A DNA stretch of 64,000 bases, taken from Biscogniauxia marginata (lineage: Eukaryota; Ascomycota; Sordariomycetes; Xylariales; Xylariaceae). The translations under genes were made by a program, and so were the position numbers. Location of the stretch: positions 558,001-622,000 of the forward strand of contig MU404064.1 in NCBI GenBank assembly GCA_022695795.1. Reading direction: 5' to 3'. A model generated the notes under the pieces. That model made no database searches. It worked only from the letters and a program-made list of their open reading frames with translations, and had not been told where the DNA came from. Below, in pieces: positions 55,148-64,000 of the stretch (positions are counted from its first letter, which is position 1; the number at the start of each line of letters is the position of its first letter).

Positions 55148-56324
55148 ATGGTCCTCTTGTCGGATCTCTCGTCGTCCATCAGCTCCTTGTCCTCAGAATC
55201 CTCCGAGGCCGAAAATGATTTCGACGACACCGGCATCATCGACGAACCGCCTCTGCCTCCCTCGAAGCGACAGAAGCTCGGTGACGGATCCAGAGCATCC
55301 TCCTCCGTCCACGTAGATCCCGAACCTGAGCAGGAGCCCGATCACGATCTCGATGGCGACATATCCTCCGACACGTCGGGCGACATCCCCAACTCCCCTA
55401 TCAATGCCAAGCTCGACGAGGATGAGTTTCAGGAGCAGGTCACTGTGTGTGCTTGGGATGGCTGTCGCGCAGGCGACCTGGGAAACATGGACAAATTGGT
55501 AGAACATATTCATAATGATCATATCGAGAGTCGGCAGAAGAAGTATACTTGCGAATGGGTTGGTTGTCCTAGGAAGAGCTTACCGCATGCGAGCGGCTAC
55601 GCGCTGAAGGCACATATGAGAAGTCATACGAGGGAGAAACCATTCTACTGTTACCTGCCTGGTAAGCTCCTTTTGATAACCTAACGGGTCTATCAAGACA
55701 TGGTTTCTAACCTAGACAGAATGCGATCGTGCATTTACGCGATCCGATGCTCTTGCTAAGCACATGCGGACAGTCCATGAGACCGAAGCCTTGCGGCCGT
55801 CGGACCCGGTTCCCAAGTCAATGCAACCGCACGCCGGAGAAAAAAGAGGCAACAAGCTGAAGATCATTATCAAAACACCCCAATCCCACGCGGCAGGTCA
55901 GGATGACGCCGTCGATGATGGCGATGCCAACGATGAGATCGCCGCCGACTTCTTTACCCCATTGACAGAGCAGCAGGGTTTTACCAGCAGGGAGTTGGCT
56001 ATGGACATTGAGTCACTTTGGAAGTTGTGTGTGGCAAATATCAAGTGGGCGACAAGGGAGGGCGAGGCCTTGCGGCGGGAATGCAAAGAAGCAGAAGAGG
56101 CATACCGACAAGAGTGGCTAGAGAAGGAGGTCTTACTAGACCAAGTTGCACAGGTCGAGGAAGACTGGTGGCAACGACGCCAGGTCGTTCTCGCCGCCGA
56201 GGCTAAGAATCGGCCCCCTGCAAAGTCTGACGAGCCAGAAGAATTGGCGCGGGAGACACCCGACATAATAGATGCTCTAGATGTCTCCGGGAAAGGAAAG
56301 GTGGCAATTCAAGCTATGGACTAA
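55148..56324 (+). CDS. C2H2 zinc-finger protein, probable INO80-complex Iec1-like
   Basis: Exons are 55148-55661 and 55720-56324 (372 aa), with a 58-bp intron that splits the third finger; joining gives YCYLPECDRAFTRSDALAKH. Three C2H2 fingers are seen: C101/C106 with H120/H125; C135/C140 with H156/H160; and C168/C173 with His in KHMRTVH. The acidic Ser-rich N-terminus and the C-terminal helices, including DIESLWKLCVANIKWATREG and a coiled-coil-like Glu/Arg region (EALRRECKEAEEAYRQEW), match fungal proteins related to Iec1, a zinc-finger subunit of the INO80 chromatin remodeller in fission yeast. The finger domain is certain; the Iec1 link is from overall layout and would need a search. Confidence 0.75.
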
Positions 56325-57331
56325 ACGTCCAAGAATGAAGGCTCAACTCAGGAGGGTTACGAATCTATAAAGGCCTACGGGTCTTTGCAGATGCTATCTT
56401 TTCGTCGCCCCCGTCAGGGGATCTCCAAGACGAGAATCTGTAGGTAATAATGTGGGATGATCATAAGGTCCTTCCAGTGGACTCAACGATTAAGACTAGG
56501 TATTAGTATACCAATCTAGGAAAACAACGATTGGTAATGTTGGTAGTCGGCGTAGGTTAGAGCTTTATGTAGAGGAATATATCTCCCTGACGCATTTCAT
56601 GCTTTTGGGACTTTTAACAAATTCAATACCAGGAATTTGGAAAGGCCGATTACGACACCAAAATACTCTTACTTTACATTTCTTTCTCGAACTATGGACG
56701 TAGACCACTAACTGATACATATATATACGATAATACGTAGATCAATTTTAATGATTTTCAGCGGTCGTGATCGAACATGCTCGCGCCACGAAGGTAGGTT
56801 CCCCCCTTTTATTTTTATCTTCGACGCTTGTTCTTTCACAATCTTTTTTAGGATCATTAAACACAACGCAAATAGAACTTCTTTGTCGATAACAAAGTCG
56901 AGGTATCTTTTTAACAAAGACATTTTTCTTAGTAAGAAGCGGCGAAACTGATTGTTAATAACATATGCAAAGTAGAACAACGTCTGTTTTTCTTTGCCTC
57001 CACCTAAACTCTGTGCTAATATAAATACCGTGTATGCCGTTCTTTAATATTTAATCAAGTAAGTAGATATGAAATGCAATATCTATCCAACCTCAAAACA
57101 TCATGTTTATTAACACCACACTTGATCTGTATCAAAATAGTATGTTTACTACTAGGCCAAGTGATTTAACGAAATATAAATATCAGTACTAGAACGACCA
57201 TGGAAAGAGTCCTATTAAGAGAAAAACCAAAAACGAAACTTACCCAGAAACGGTCAAGAACTACACAACACTCCAAACACAGCACAGCCTAAGAATTTAT
57301 TTTGATACCTTAGGTACTTTTACAAACGAAA
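56325..57331. other. Spacer between the zinc-finger and Nudix-like genes
   Basis: AT-rich 1-kb stretch with no supported gene. It marks the start of a strongly AT-rich part of the window. Confidence 0.5.
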
Positions 57332-57862
57332 ATGACATCCACTGACACTAGCAACCCTTCCCCTATTCGGCCCTTCGGTCTCCTTATTTACCGGAAGGGA
57401 GAACTCGACAAGACAGAGATTCTCGTACAGATAAAAGATGGAAAGTTCTTCGTCCCAAGTGTCCTCCTCAGAGAGGACGAAGAACCCGTCGACGCCGCGG
57501 CGCGCCTCGCCACCGAGGAGCTCGGCATCGACAGCCGGGACCTGCTCGTCAACCCGCTGACGACGGGGACCAGCGACCACCCCGACTTCCGGTACACGCT
57601 GATGGTGGCGACGCCGCGCGCCGAGCTCTCCGCCAAGGTGAAGAGCCGCGGCAATAACGGGGGCCAGACGGCGCTGAAATGGGAGGCGCTCGACGCGCTG
57701 GACGAGGTCACGCTGTACGCCGAGTTGCGCGCCTCGAACAACGCGATCGGACTCCCGATCAGCCGCATGGACGAGCCCGACATGGTTCTCGATCCCAAGA
57801 GCAAGTGCAAGGCCAAGTCGCGGTCCTCGTCCCGTCGCCGGTCGACCTTCAGGTGTTTCTAA
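57332..57862 (+). CDS. Degenerate Nudix-like protein
   Basis: Intronless 176-aa protein. The fold pattern resembles a Nudix domain: an early strand GLLIYRKGELDKTEILVQI, then the box region EEPVDAAARLATEELGI (about 50-66). In a canonical Nudix box (GX5EX7REUXEEXGU) this stretch would read RE where it shows LA; the EE pair and the earlier Glu are kept. Metal-dependent hydrolysis may therefore be reduced or lost. The C-terminal 25 residues are Lys/Ser/Arg-rich (SRSSSRRRSTFR). The gene is GC-rich from about codon 50 onward, in contrast to its AT-rich surroundings. Start ATG at 57332 follows an A-rich leader. The family call is tentative. Confidence 0.6.
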   Translation: MTSTDTSNPSPIRPFGLLIYRKGELDKTEILVQIKDGKFFVPSVLLREDEEPVDAAARLATEELGIDSRDLLVNPLTTGTSDHPDFRYTLMVATPRAELSAKVKSRGNNGGQTALKWEALDALDEVTLYAELRASNNAIGLPISRMDEPDMVLDPKSKCKAKSRSSSRRRSTFRCF

Positions 57863-59744
57863 AAAAGAGGCCGAACGGAAAAGGGGCCGTCATAGTAAGT
57901 GAAGAGTATATCACGCTTTCCCTGGGTAATGGCTCGGCTAGCCCGAGAGGTGTCCCTTGGCGTAAGGAACAACGGCAAATAGCTTGATCAAGTGATCTAT
58001 GTTCTAGGACAAGTATAATCCTCAGAGCCGAAGTTTTGAAGGGGCCAATAGATCGGCCCTTTTAGTCATCGAGGTAAGCTAATAATTCCTTTTATCCAGA
58101 TACTCTCTTTTGTACTATTTCCTTTGGCTCTTACGTATGTATGTCTTTCTTCCTCTCTACGGAAGAGAAATAACATTTGTATTTATTATCTAGTTTAATA
58201 CAATATCCCTCATTAAACGTGTTGGGGTTTAACTTCAAAGGGGTTTTTTTTTAATGTTGTTATACGTGTAATACGTGATACATTCCTCTTAGTGGTGATA
58301 CGCGTTTAAGTTGACCCCTTTTTAAATAATATAACCATATATGTAAGTTGACTCTTAGTTAATACGTAATTCTATTAACTTATAAAGCTATTATTAGAAT
58401 TGCAACCTATGAGGAATAAGCGAGATACGATCAAAAGTTAAAAGAACCAAAATTATGTTACAGTTATAAGAAAAGCAACCCTCATTCTTTCCCTCTAGCT
58501 TATATAGAAGTTTCTGAGGTTATTATGCCGAGGGGTTTTTTGGGGGGTTTTTTTTGCCCGGCGGGGGGGGGGGATCTGATTAGGTAGTCGACACAATTCA
58601 GGCCCCCTTTACGCCGTACGAATGGATGATAACGTAATTGCGTGGAAGACTCAGAAAGAACTAGCGATGCTTGGATGGTCGACTATTTTACATATAAAAA
58701 GCCCCTATATCTCCCGGCCATCCCTTGCGTATCTCGTTTCCACCACTATAAACCTCCCTCTAGCCTAAGTCACGACAATGGCCTGCTACTCGGCTCCTAA
58801 CATCGCCTAGATAGACGTAGAAGATCTTCCTTACGGATCGAACCTCCGTCGACTCCCAGGCTATCGAAGTTATAGTTCGTTCATAAAGATCAAACCCTAG
58901 ACAACAGTAGCGTTACGCAATATCCCCTAATTATGTAACCCTCCACAGCGAAATATGATATGTTTTTCCTTGTACGGAATGGCGACCCCTTAAATAAAAG
59001 AAGGGGTTTTTTCCCCAGTAGTAATCATAGTTCGTACCCCCTCATCGATGTTGTGGATAAGTTAAGGCAAATTTGCCTGTATTTATTCTCTAACTCACCT
59101 TGACCCAATACACTTAATCCTGTCCTCATATCTTCGTCTCATCTCAACACGTGTTAGGTATTTTTCGATATATCGCCAATCTTTAATATATTATTTTCAA
59201 CTTATACCTCTTAGCCTGTTCACCTTCAAAGCTTGATTGTATTTTCTATCGCACCCTAAACTCCAGCCAAGTATGCAGCTTGAGCCGTCTTAGGTTTATC
59301 CTCTTTACAGCAAGCGAGAGGTAAAGCTCCCACGCAAACTCCATGTCAATCGAGGAGTGGATTATTAGTCATGGGCATCCAGTTCAGGTTAAGGCATCAT
59401 AGGCTCCCAGGTCCTATACACGTTCTCAGATTGGCGCAGTTACTTATTATCGGCCGTTTTGCCATCGCTCGTGTTGTGAGTGAGCTTGGGTCATTTCCTT
59501 ATTGTATACGCTGTATACGCAAATAAGCTTGGTAGATACAACGTAAGCTTATCTACGGGCTGACCGTTGAGTCTGGCCATTTTGTCCATTCTTCACTCCG
59601 ACCCACACCAATCTATACAAACGTCTCTAGAATATTGCAGACTTGTCGAGCGAAACATGGTATCCGACTAGTATCTAGATTAGGTAGCAAGACACAGGAT
59701 CTTTTATTAGCCACATCTGACGGGCATTCAGTCCGCCTAAGGTT
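57863..59744. other. AT-rich spacer with homopolymer runs
   Basis: No gene is supported. A peptide-like frame near 58778-58905 is broken by stops and not recognised. Long T and G runs at 58534-58573 may be sequencing artefacts or simple repeats. Confidence 0.5.
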
Positions 59745-60290
59745 GCCAAGAGTCATGATGCTCTCAAATTCGGAATCTTGGGAGCTGCGAATATTGCGTG
59801 AGTGTTTTGAAGAGAGATATATATATATACGGCTTAGAACGCAGCGTTAATAACGAGCAGTCCCCTGATATTAATAAACCCCACAAAATATATTGCTAAA
59901 ATGGTTATTCAGGCTATATCTACCCGAGATCGCTAGAAAGCTAAAGCTTTTCATAAAAATCATGGCATTCCGGAGGCGCAAAATTCATACTAGGGTGAGT
60001 TTAAAGCTTGTAAATAGTTGTTAATTAATCGTTTAACGTTGCTAAATGTACACACTATTAAAAATTTTTAATGATCTAAACGTCAACTGTGTTTCGTCCT
60101 ATTACCTAACTCACTATATTATGAGTGATCCACGGGCTATACAGGCCGATAAGCATATCTTCATGGAGAAACTATCGACGTCTAATATTACTGAGGTAGA
60201 AGCGCTTTTTAACTTGCCAGAATTATCTAGGCTTAATAGCCTAGTTCTTCTCGCCGACTTTTCATTTTAATTATAGACTTTATTCGAGTA
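59745..60290 (+). pseudogene. RIP-like remnant of a Gfo/Idh/MocA oxidoreductase gene
   Basis: Family blocks appear in order with stops and frame shifts between them. LKFGILGAANIA (59763-59798) is the N-terminal NAD(P)-binding strand. An apparent intron starts at GTGAGT (59798). KAKAFHKNHGIPEA follows (near 59938-59980), then VNCVSSYYLTHYI-like sequence and KHIFMEKLSTSNITEVEALF (near 60150-60215). Intact relatives, such as dihydrodiol or xylose dehydrogenases, carry these blocks at similar spacing. Stops such as TAG where Gln or Arg is expected, and many Val-to-Ile and Ala-to-Thr type replacements, suggest C-to-T and G-to-A change as caused by repeat-induced point mutation. The C-terminal half of the gene is not recognisable. 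Confidence 0.6.
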
Positions 60291-62403
60291 AACACTCATT
60301 ATCCGCGTAATTTATTTAAATTACGAGAAAGCTCTAAAGGCTTAATAACTAAGTATAGTAATAAGTCATAGTGATTACTTTATCTTACGATACCTCTAGA
60401 CACCCACCAAGCTCGATTTGATGCAAAGGGGTAATGTGCATTAATAATAGCTATTGTTTTACTACCGGTATCCGAAAAGCATACTTGTCATGATGGTGCC
60501 AATGTTAGATGCCTAAAGGCCTGGGTAATCCGTATTCGGCACGTAAACGGACATATTTTGTGATCAGTCAAGAGAAGGTCAGTCCCCCAATAACTCGGAT
60601 CTTAGCTATTTCTCGTGCACAAGAAAGCCTTCCTCTATTCCTCAAGGGCGGGAGGAGAGAAATCGGTAGTAGCACTTCATGAAAAACTTAATCCCGCATT
60701 GACGTTTCAACGCCACTGACATGGTAGGTAGGTGGGCCAGCGCGGATGAGCTGCATATGCGAGTAGGTGGCTTATGCATCGTTGCTACGTGATCGCCGAA
60801 ACTGTGATGTGACCGAAGAAGTCAGCCTTATGCCGGCAGCGGAATGCGCGCAGACAGGGAGGCCTATTGCGGAGGGGGTGGTATACTCACTAGTCTACGA
60901 GTTCAGGCCGATAAGAAGGCGACTACTGGCAGGTTGTGAAGTGAAAGTCGGACTGGCATTGACCGTGATGTCGATGCTGATAGGGCGAAGCGATAGTAGG
61001 TTGATTTGTAGTATCGTAGAGGAGATGTTGTTATTATACATATACGTCGTGTCATGTTGTTCCGTGTTGTTCTCGTTTCCCATATCAATGAGTTAGCAAT
61101 GCTTCTAAACCTATATTTTAACTAAGCTATACCTTCGTATTTGATATATATATATTCATACTACTCACCTAGTGTATAACTACTTTATACTCTCCTTTGA
61201 TAATTAAGTATTTTCTGTCACGGACTGCAATAAGACTCAGGGCGCGAGGGCTCGAGAAATCTCTATATTATAATGAGAAAGAATTGCGTGAGGAAAGAAA
61301 GGTTCCTCACGTTGCTAGCAAGCTACATGCATTTCTTAAGTACTGAAATTAAACCATGGCAACCTGAATAGCTTTACCACAGCAACGGCTGTGTCATTTT
61401 CTATTTTTTAATTAATCTTAATAAACGATGAACTTATAATTAATTCTTATAATAGTTATTTATATAGTTTTCTTTTTTAAATTTAAAATATGTAAATACC
61501 TTTAAAATGAAGTGTTAGTCAATAAGAATGAATATACTGTTTGATACGAAAAAACAAAGGGACTTATGGTTGGGTATCCTATATGCTATCTAGATATATA
61601 AGCGTGTACCACCTTTGTTAGGCCGTATCTAGGCCCCCCATGGGCACCGTATCACTGTTTAAGGGCACTAAAGTGATTTAAATCTCTCTGGAGGACTCAA
61701 TACAAGTTACTTCCATATAGCGGCAACCTACCAATCAGATAAAAGGTAGATAAAAGGTAGGTAATCGGTCAACTTTACATGGACACAGCCGTATATAAGA
61801 TATCGGAAAGCAAGGCGGCTTAGCTAACGTACGAGGATATAAAGAATTGGCCTATCGGACCAGTCTTTCAAGCTTAAGCTCGGGAATATTGTTTAACTGA
61901 TTTAAGTGCCGAATACACATATCTCGGGGAACAATAAGCTAGACCCGAGGAGGTGGTAGCAACCACCAATCAGACTTGCCTATAGATTTTCCCCGTCTTT
62001 AACTGCATTACCGTTCTAGCCCGGAGACGATCATCGGTTATCCCCCCTCTTGGCACTCCGCCTCAGATCCGATTTCGTTAGCCACTCATAACTAGATTTG
62101 GACAGACACCCCGGAAGCCGTCGAGGAAAAAGATAAGCTTGCCGCAGGTTGCCAAGAAGGGGTGAAGTAGTCCGTACCTGATAACAGGCGGTATATATAC
62201 TCTTGGTGCCCCACCGACCCCCGATGGACGAGCGAGAGTTGGGGGATAATACACCAAAACCTACACAAAGGAAAACCTGTACCGAACAACACATAACCCC
62301 ACCGCTTTACTTGCCAAGCACATCTTTTCTCCAGTCAAGCCGCGAACTAGTCACTCCTTTTGCGTTCTAATTTCTCACTCATCTTCGCCGTCCTCGCGAC
62401 TTC
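60291..62403. other. AT-rich spacer before the SDR gene
   Basis: No intact gene is supported. Sequence near 60720-61090 has an open frame of 109 codons without a domain. Very AT-rich stretches lie at 61380-61520. The last 250 bp are the promoter of the SDR gene. Confidence 0.5.
62191..62200 (+). promoter_or_regulatory. TATA sequence before the SDR gene
   Basis: GTATATATAC lies about 205 bp before the SDR ATG, inside a stretch that is less AT-rich than the region further upstream. A core-promoter role is plausible but unproven. Confidence 0.3.
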
Positions 62404-63204
62404 ATGGATAGCGGCAAGTGGGCGACGTACCCGAGCCTGCGAGGCAAGAAGGTGCTCGTCAGCGGCGGCGCCGAGGGCATCGGCGCCGCGTGCGTGGAGC
62501 TCTTCTGCCGGCAGGGCTCGGACGTCGTGTTCCTGGACGTCGGCGAGGCGCCCGCGCGCCAGCTCGTCGACCGCGTGTCCGCGGTCCCGGGGTGCTCGCG
62601 GCCCGCGTTCCTGCACTGCGACGTGACGGACCTGGCGGCGGTGCGCGCGTGCGCGGAGCGCGCCGTGGCGGAACACGGCGGCGGCGGCATCGACGTGCTC
62701 GTCAACAACGCGGCGGGCGCGGGCGCGGCGGCGCGCGCCTCGACGCTCGACGTCACGCCCGAGGCGTTCGCCGCGGCCGTCGACGTCAACCTGCGGCACC
62801 AGTTCTTCCTCACGCAGGCGGTGGTGCCCGCGATGCGGCGCAGGGGGTCCGGGAGCATCATAAACATGGGGTCGATCACGTGGACGATCCCCGTGGCCGG
62901 GGTGCCGGTGTACACGCTCTGCAAGGCGGCGGTCATGGGCATGACGCGCACGCACAGCAAGGAGTTCGGCCCGGACGGGATCCGCGTCAACAGCGTGATG
63001 CCGGGGTCGGTCGCGACGCGGCGGCAGGTCGAGGAGGTGTTCACCGACGAGGTGCGCGCGGGCATACTGGCCGCGCAGAGCCTCAAGCGCGAGATCCTGC
63101 CCGACGACGTCGCGCGGCTGGTCCTCTTCCTGGCGGCGGACGATTCGAGCGCCATCACGGGGAGCAGCTACGTCATCGACGGCGGATGGGTCAGCGACCC
63201 GTAG
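62404..63204 (+). CDS. Short-chain dehydrogenase/reductase (SDR)
   Basis: Intronless 266-aa classical SDR that oxidises or reduces an alcohol or ketone with a nicotinamide cofactor. Visible motifs: SGGAEGIG (20-27), a variant of TGxxxGIG; an Asp at the end of beta 2 in VFLDVG, which favours NAD(H); NNAA (101-104, usually NNAG); catalytic Ser157 (NMGSITW), Tyr170 and Lys174 (YTLCK); and PGSVATRR after the active site. The C-terminus ends in the usual SSYVIDGGW. The substrate cannot be read from sequence. Codons are extremely GC-rich at third positions, unlike the AT-rich flanks on both sides. Confidence 0.85.
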   Translation: MDSGKWATYPSLRGKKVLVSGGAEGIGAACVELFCRQGSDVVFLDVGEAPARQLVDRVSAVPGCSRPAFLHCDVTDLAAVRACAERAVAEHGGGGIDVLVNNAAGAGAAARASTLDVTPEAFAAAVDVNLRHQFFLTQAVVPAMRRRGSGSIINMGSITWTIPVAGVPVYTLCKAAVMGMTRTHSKEFGPDGIRVNSVMPGSVATRRQVEEVFTDEVRAGILAAQSLKREILPDDVARLVLFLAADDSSAITGSSYVIDGGWVSDP

Positions 63205-63577
63205 AGAATAAGTTACATGCCAGGTTCTTTTTAATCAAAGGGAGACATAAAATTTACTATGGCACCCCTAATTACTTCTAAGGAAGTCGGGCCTCCTTGT
63301 CAGACTCTCAGTTTTTAAAAGGAGTAAAGGGGCATGATTATTGTTCTGCCTCATAGCATGCCATGGTATAATCAACTAATCTAACCCTGCTTGATATACG
63401 GGAAGGGAGTGATACGTAGGAGGTAAATATAACTGTTCCGTAAGAACACACAGATTTACTACCATAATACTTGAGTTGTTATTAATAGCTATAAGGGTGT
63501 TATATAAAGTAGATAAACTAAGTAAACCCGATATATTGCCTCACTAGGATAAGTTAAAGTGAGAACTGCGAAACGCT
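63205..63577. other. Short spacer after the SDR gene
   Basis: 3' flank of the SDR gene; nothing else is seen. Confidence 0.5.
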
Positions 63578-63998
63578 TATTTTGACGGTGTCCCACATAG
63601 TTAAGCCATATATAGATAGTTAGCTTTAATACTTATTATTTGTTATATTATTATATTTAAATTTATGTTACTTTTAATTTATAATAATTATTTTAATTGT
63701 AATTATAATTACTTTTATTTAAATGTTTATTATCTTTTTATTATCATTATAAATAAAGCTTATTAATATTATTAATAAAAGTCTTATATTAAATATATTT
63801 AAATTAAAAGTTATTATAATAAATTTATTCGTTTTTAATGCTTTTAATGGTTTATTATAAGATGTAAGTCGGGCATCTTATAGAAGTACTTTAAGTTTAT
63901 ATAGAGATAGGGCTAACGGTAGGTATTTATATAGCTTTACTATATATGGCTTAGTGATGTGGGATACCGTCAAAATAGCCAGCTACACCGTCAAAATA
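63578..63998. mobile_element. MITE-like element with terminal inverted repeats and TA flanks
   Basis: The left end (TTTTGACGGTG, starting at 63580) is the reverse complement of CACCGTCAAAA at 63986-63996 and nearly so of ACCGTCAAAA at 63966-63975. The match continues inward for about 40 bp (TCCCACAT, then TAAGCCATATATAG on the left; complementary sequence at 63921-63964 on the right). TA dinucleotides flank both ends (63578-63579; 63976-63977 or 63997-63998), as in Tc1/mariner/pogo target duplications. The interior is about 300 bp of very AT-rich sequence with no open frame. I read it as a non-autonomous Tc1/mariner-type MITE. The right end carries the terminal motif twice, 21 bp apart, so the exact end is uncertain. 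Confidence 0.68.
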
Positions 63999-64000
63999 GG

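Noticed and set aside
58778..58905. Peptide-like segment (PYGSNLRRLPGYRSYSSF) after an ATG
   Set aside because: A stop follows the first ten codons and others come soon after; I could not connect it to any family, so it is not called even as a pseudogene.
60767..61096. 109-codon plus-strand open frame before the SDR gene
   Set aside because: It has no domain, and two antisense frames overlap its 3' half; its AT-rich context suggests chance.
63620..63860. Very AT-rich low-complexity stretch as a possible centromeric or mitochondrial fragment
   Set aside because: It lies between matching inverted repeats and is better explained as the core of a MITE.

Overview
The window is nuclear DNA of a filamentous ascomycete, most likely a Sordariomycete. 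Genes carry short GT-AG introns (about 50-340 bp). Coding exons are GC-rich, spacers are AT- and homopolymer-rich, and there is no operon structure. The set Sch9, S6K-type kinase, NAR1, Abp1, Iec1-like zinc finger, Atp14 and GH27 alpha-galactosidase fits Pezizomycotina. I cannot name the species.

Layout. 0.6-2.4 kb: secreted GH27 alpha-galactosidase (+). 4.2-5.75 kb: S6K/Psk1-type AGC kinase (+). 5.75-13.6 kb: a gene desert that ends in a 10-N assembly gap, flanked by what looks like the same sequence read twice. 13.6-15.4 kb: secreted DOMON heme domain fused to cytochrome b561 (+). 16.5-17.7 kb: F-box-like protein (-). 19.0-19.8 kb: ATP synthase subunit h (+). 22.2-25.0 kb: Sch9-type C2-kinase (-). 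25-31 kb: spacer. 31.4-32.0 kb: GFA/CENP-V-type zinc protein (-). 33.6-35.4 kb: RGG-rich protein of unknown function (-). 37.2-38.8 kb: decayed DUF4246 gene (-). 39.3-39.9 kb: remnant of a single-pass membrane protein (-). 40.6-41.3 kb: small unknown protein (-). 42.1-43.3 kb: SUZ/SUZ-C RNA-binding protein (+), converging on NAR1 (43.3-45.1 kb, -). 47.8-48.4 kb: cysteine-rich tail (CYSTM-like) protein (-). 51.8-54.3 kb: actin-binding protein Abp1 (-), divergent from an Iec1-like C2H2 protein (55.1-56.3 kb, +). 57.3-57.9 kb: degenerate Nudix-like protein (+). 58-62 kb: AT-rich tract with a RIP-like Gfo/Idh/MocA pseudogene. 62.4-63.2 kb: very GC-rich SDR gene (+). 63.6-64.0 kb: a MITE-like inverted-repeat element with TA flanks, reaching the window edge.

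Most genes are unrelated housekeeping genes. The one functional theme is that two TOR-effector AGC kinase types (S6K-like and Sch9) lie about 17 kb apart. I see no CRISPR array, rRNA, tRNA or biosynthetic cluster, and no convincing new multi-gene system. The most notable unexplained items are the terminal MITE, the two eroded genes, the RGG-rich orphan protein and the assembly duplication. Intron and exon limits were inferred by hand from splice motifs and reading frame; no search was run.
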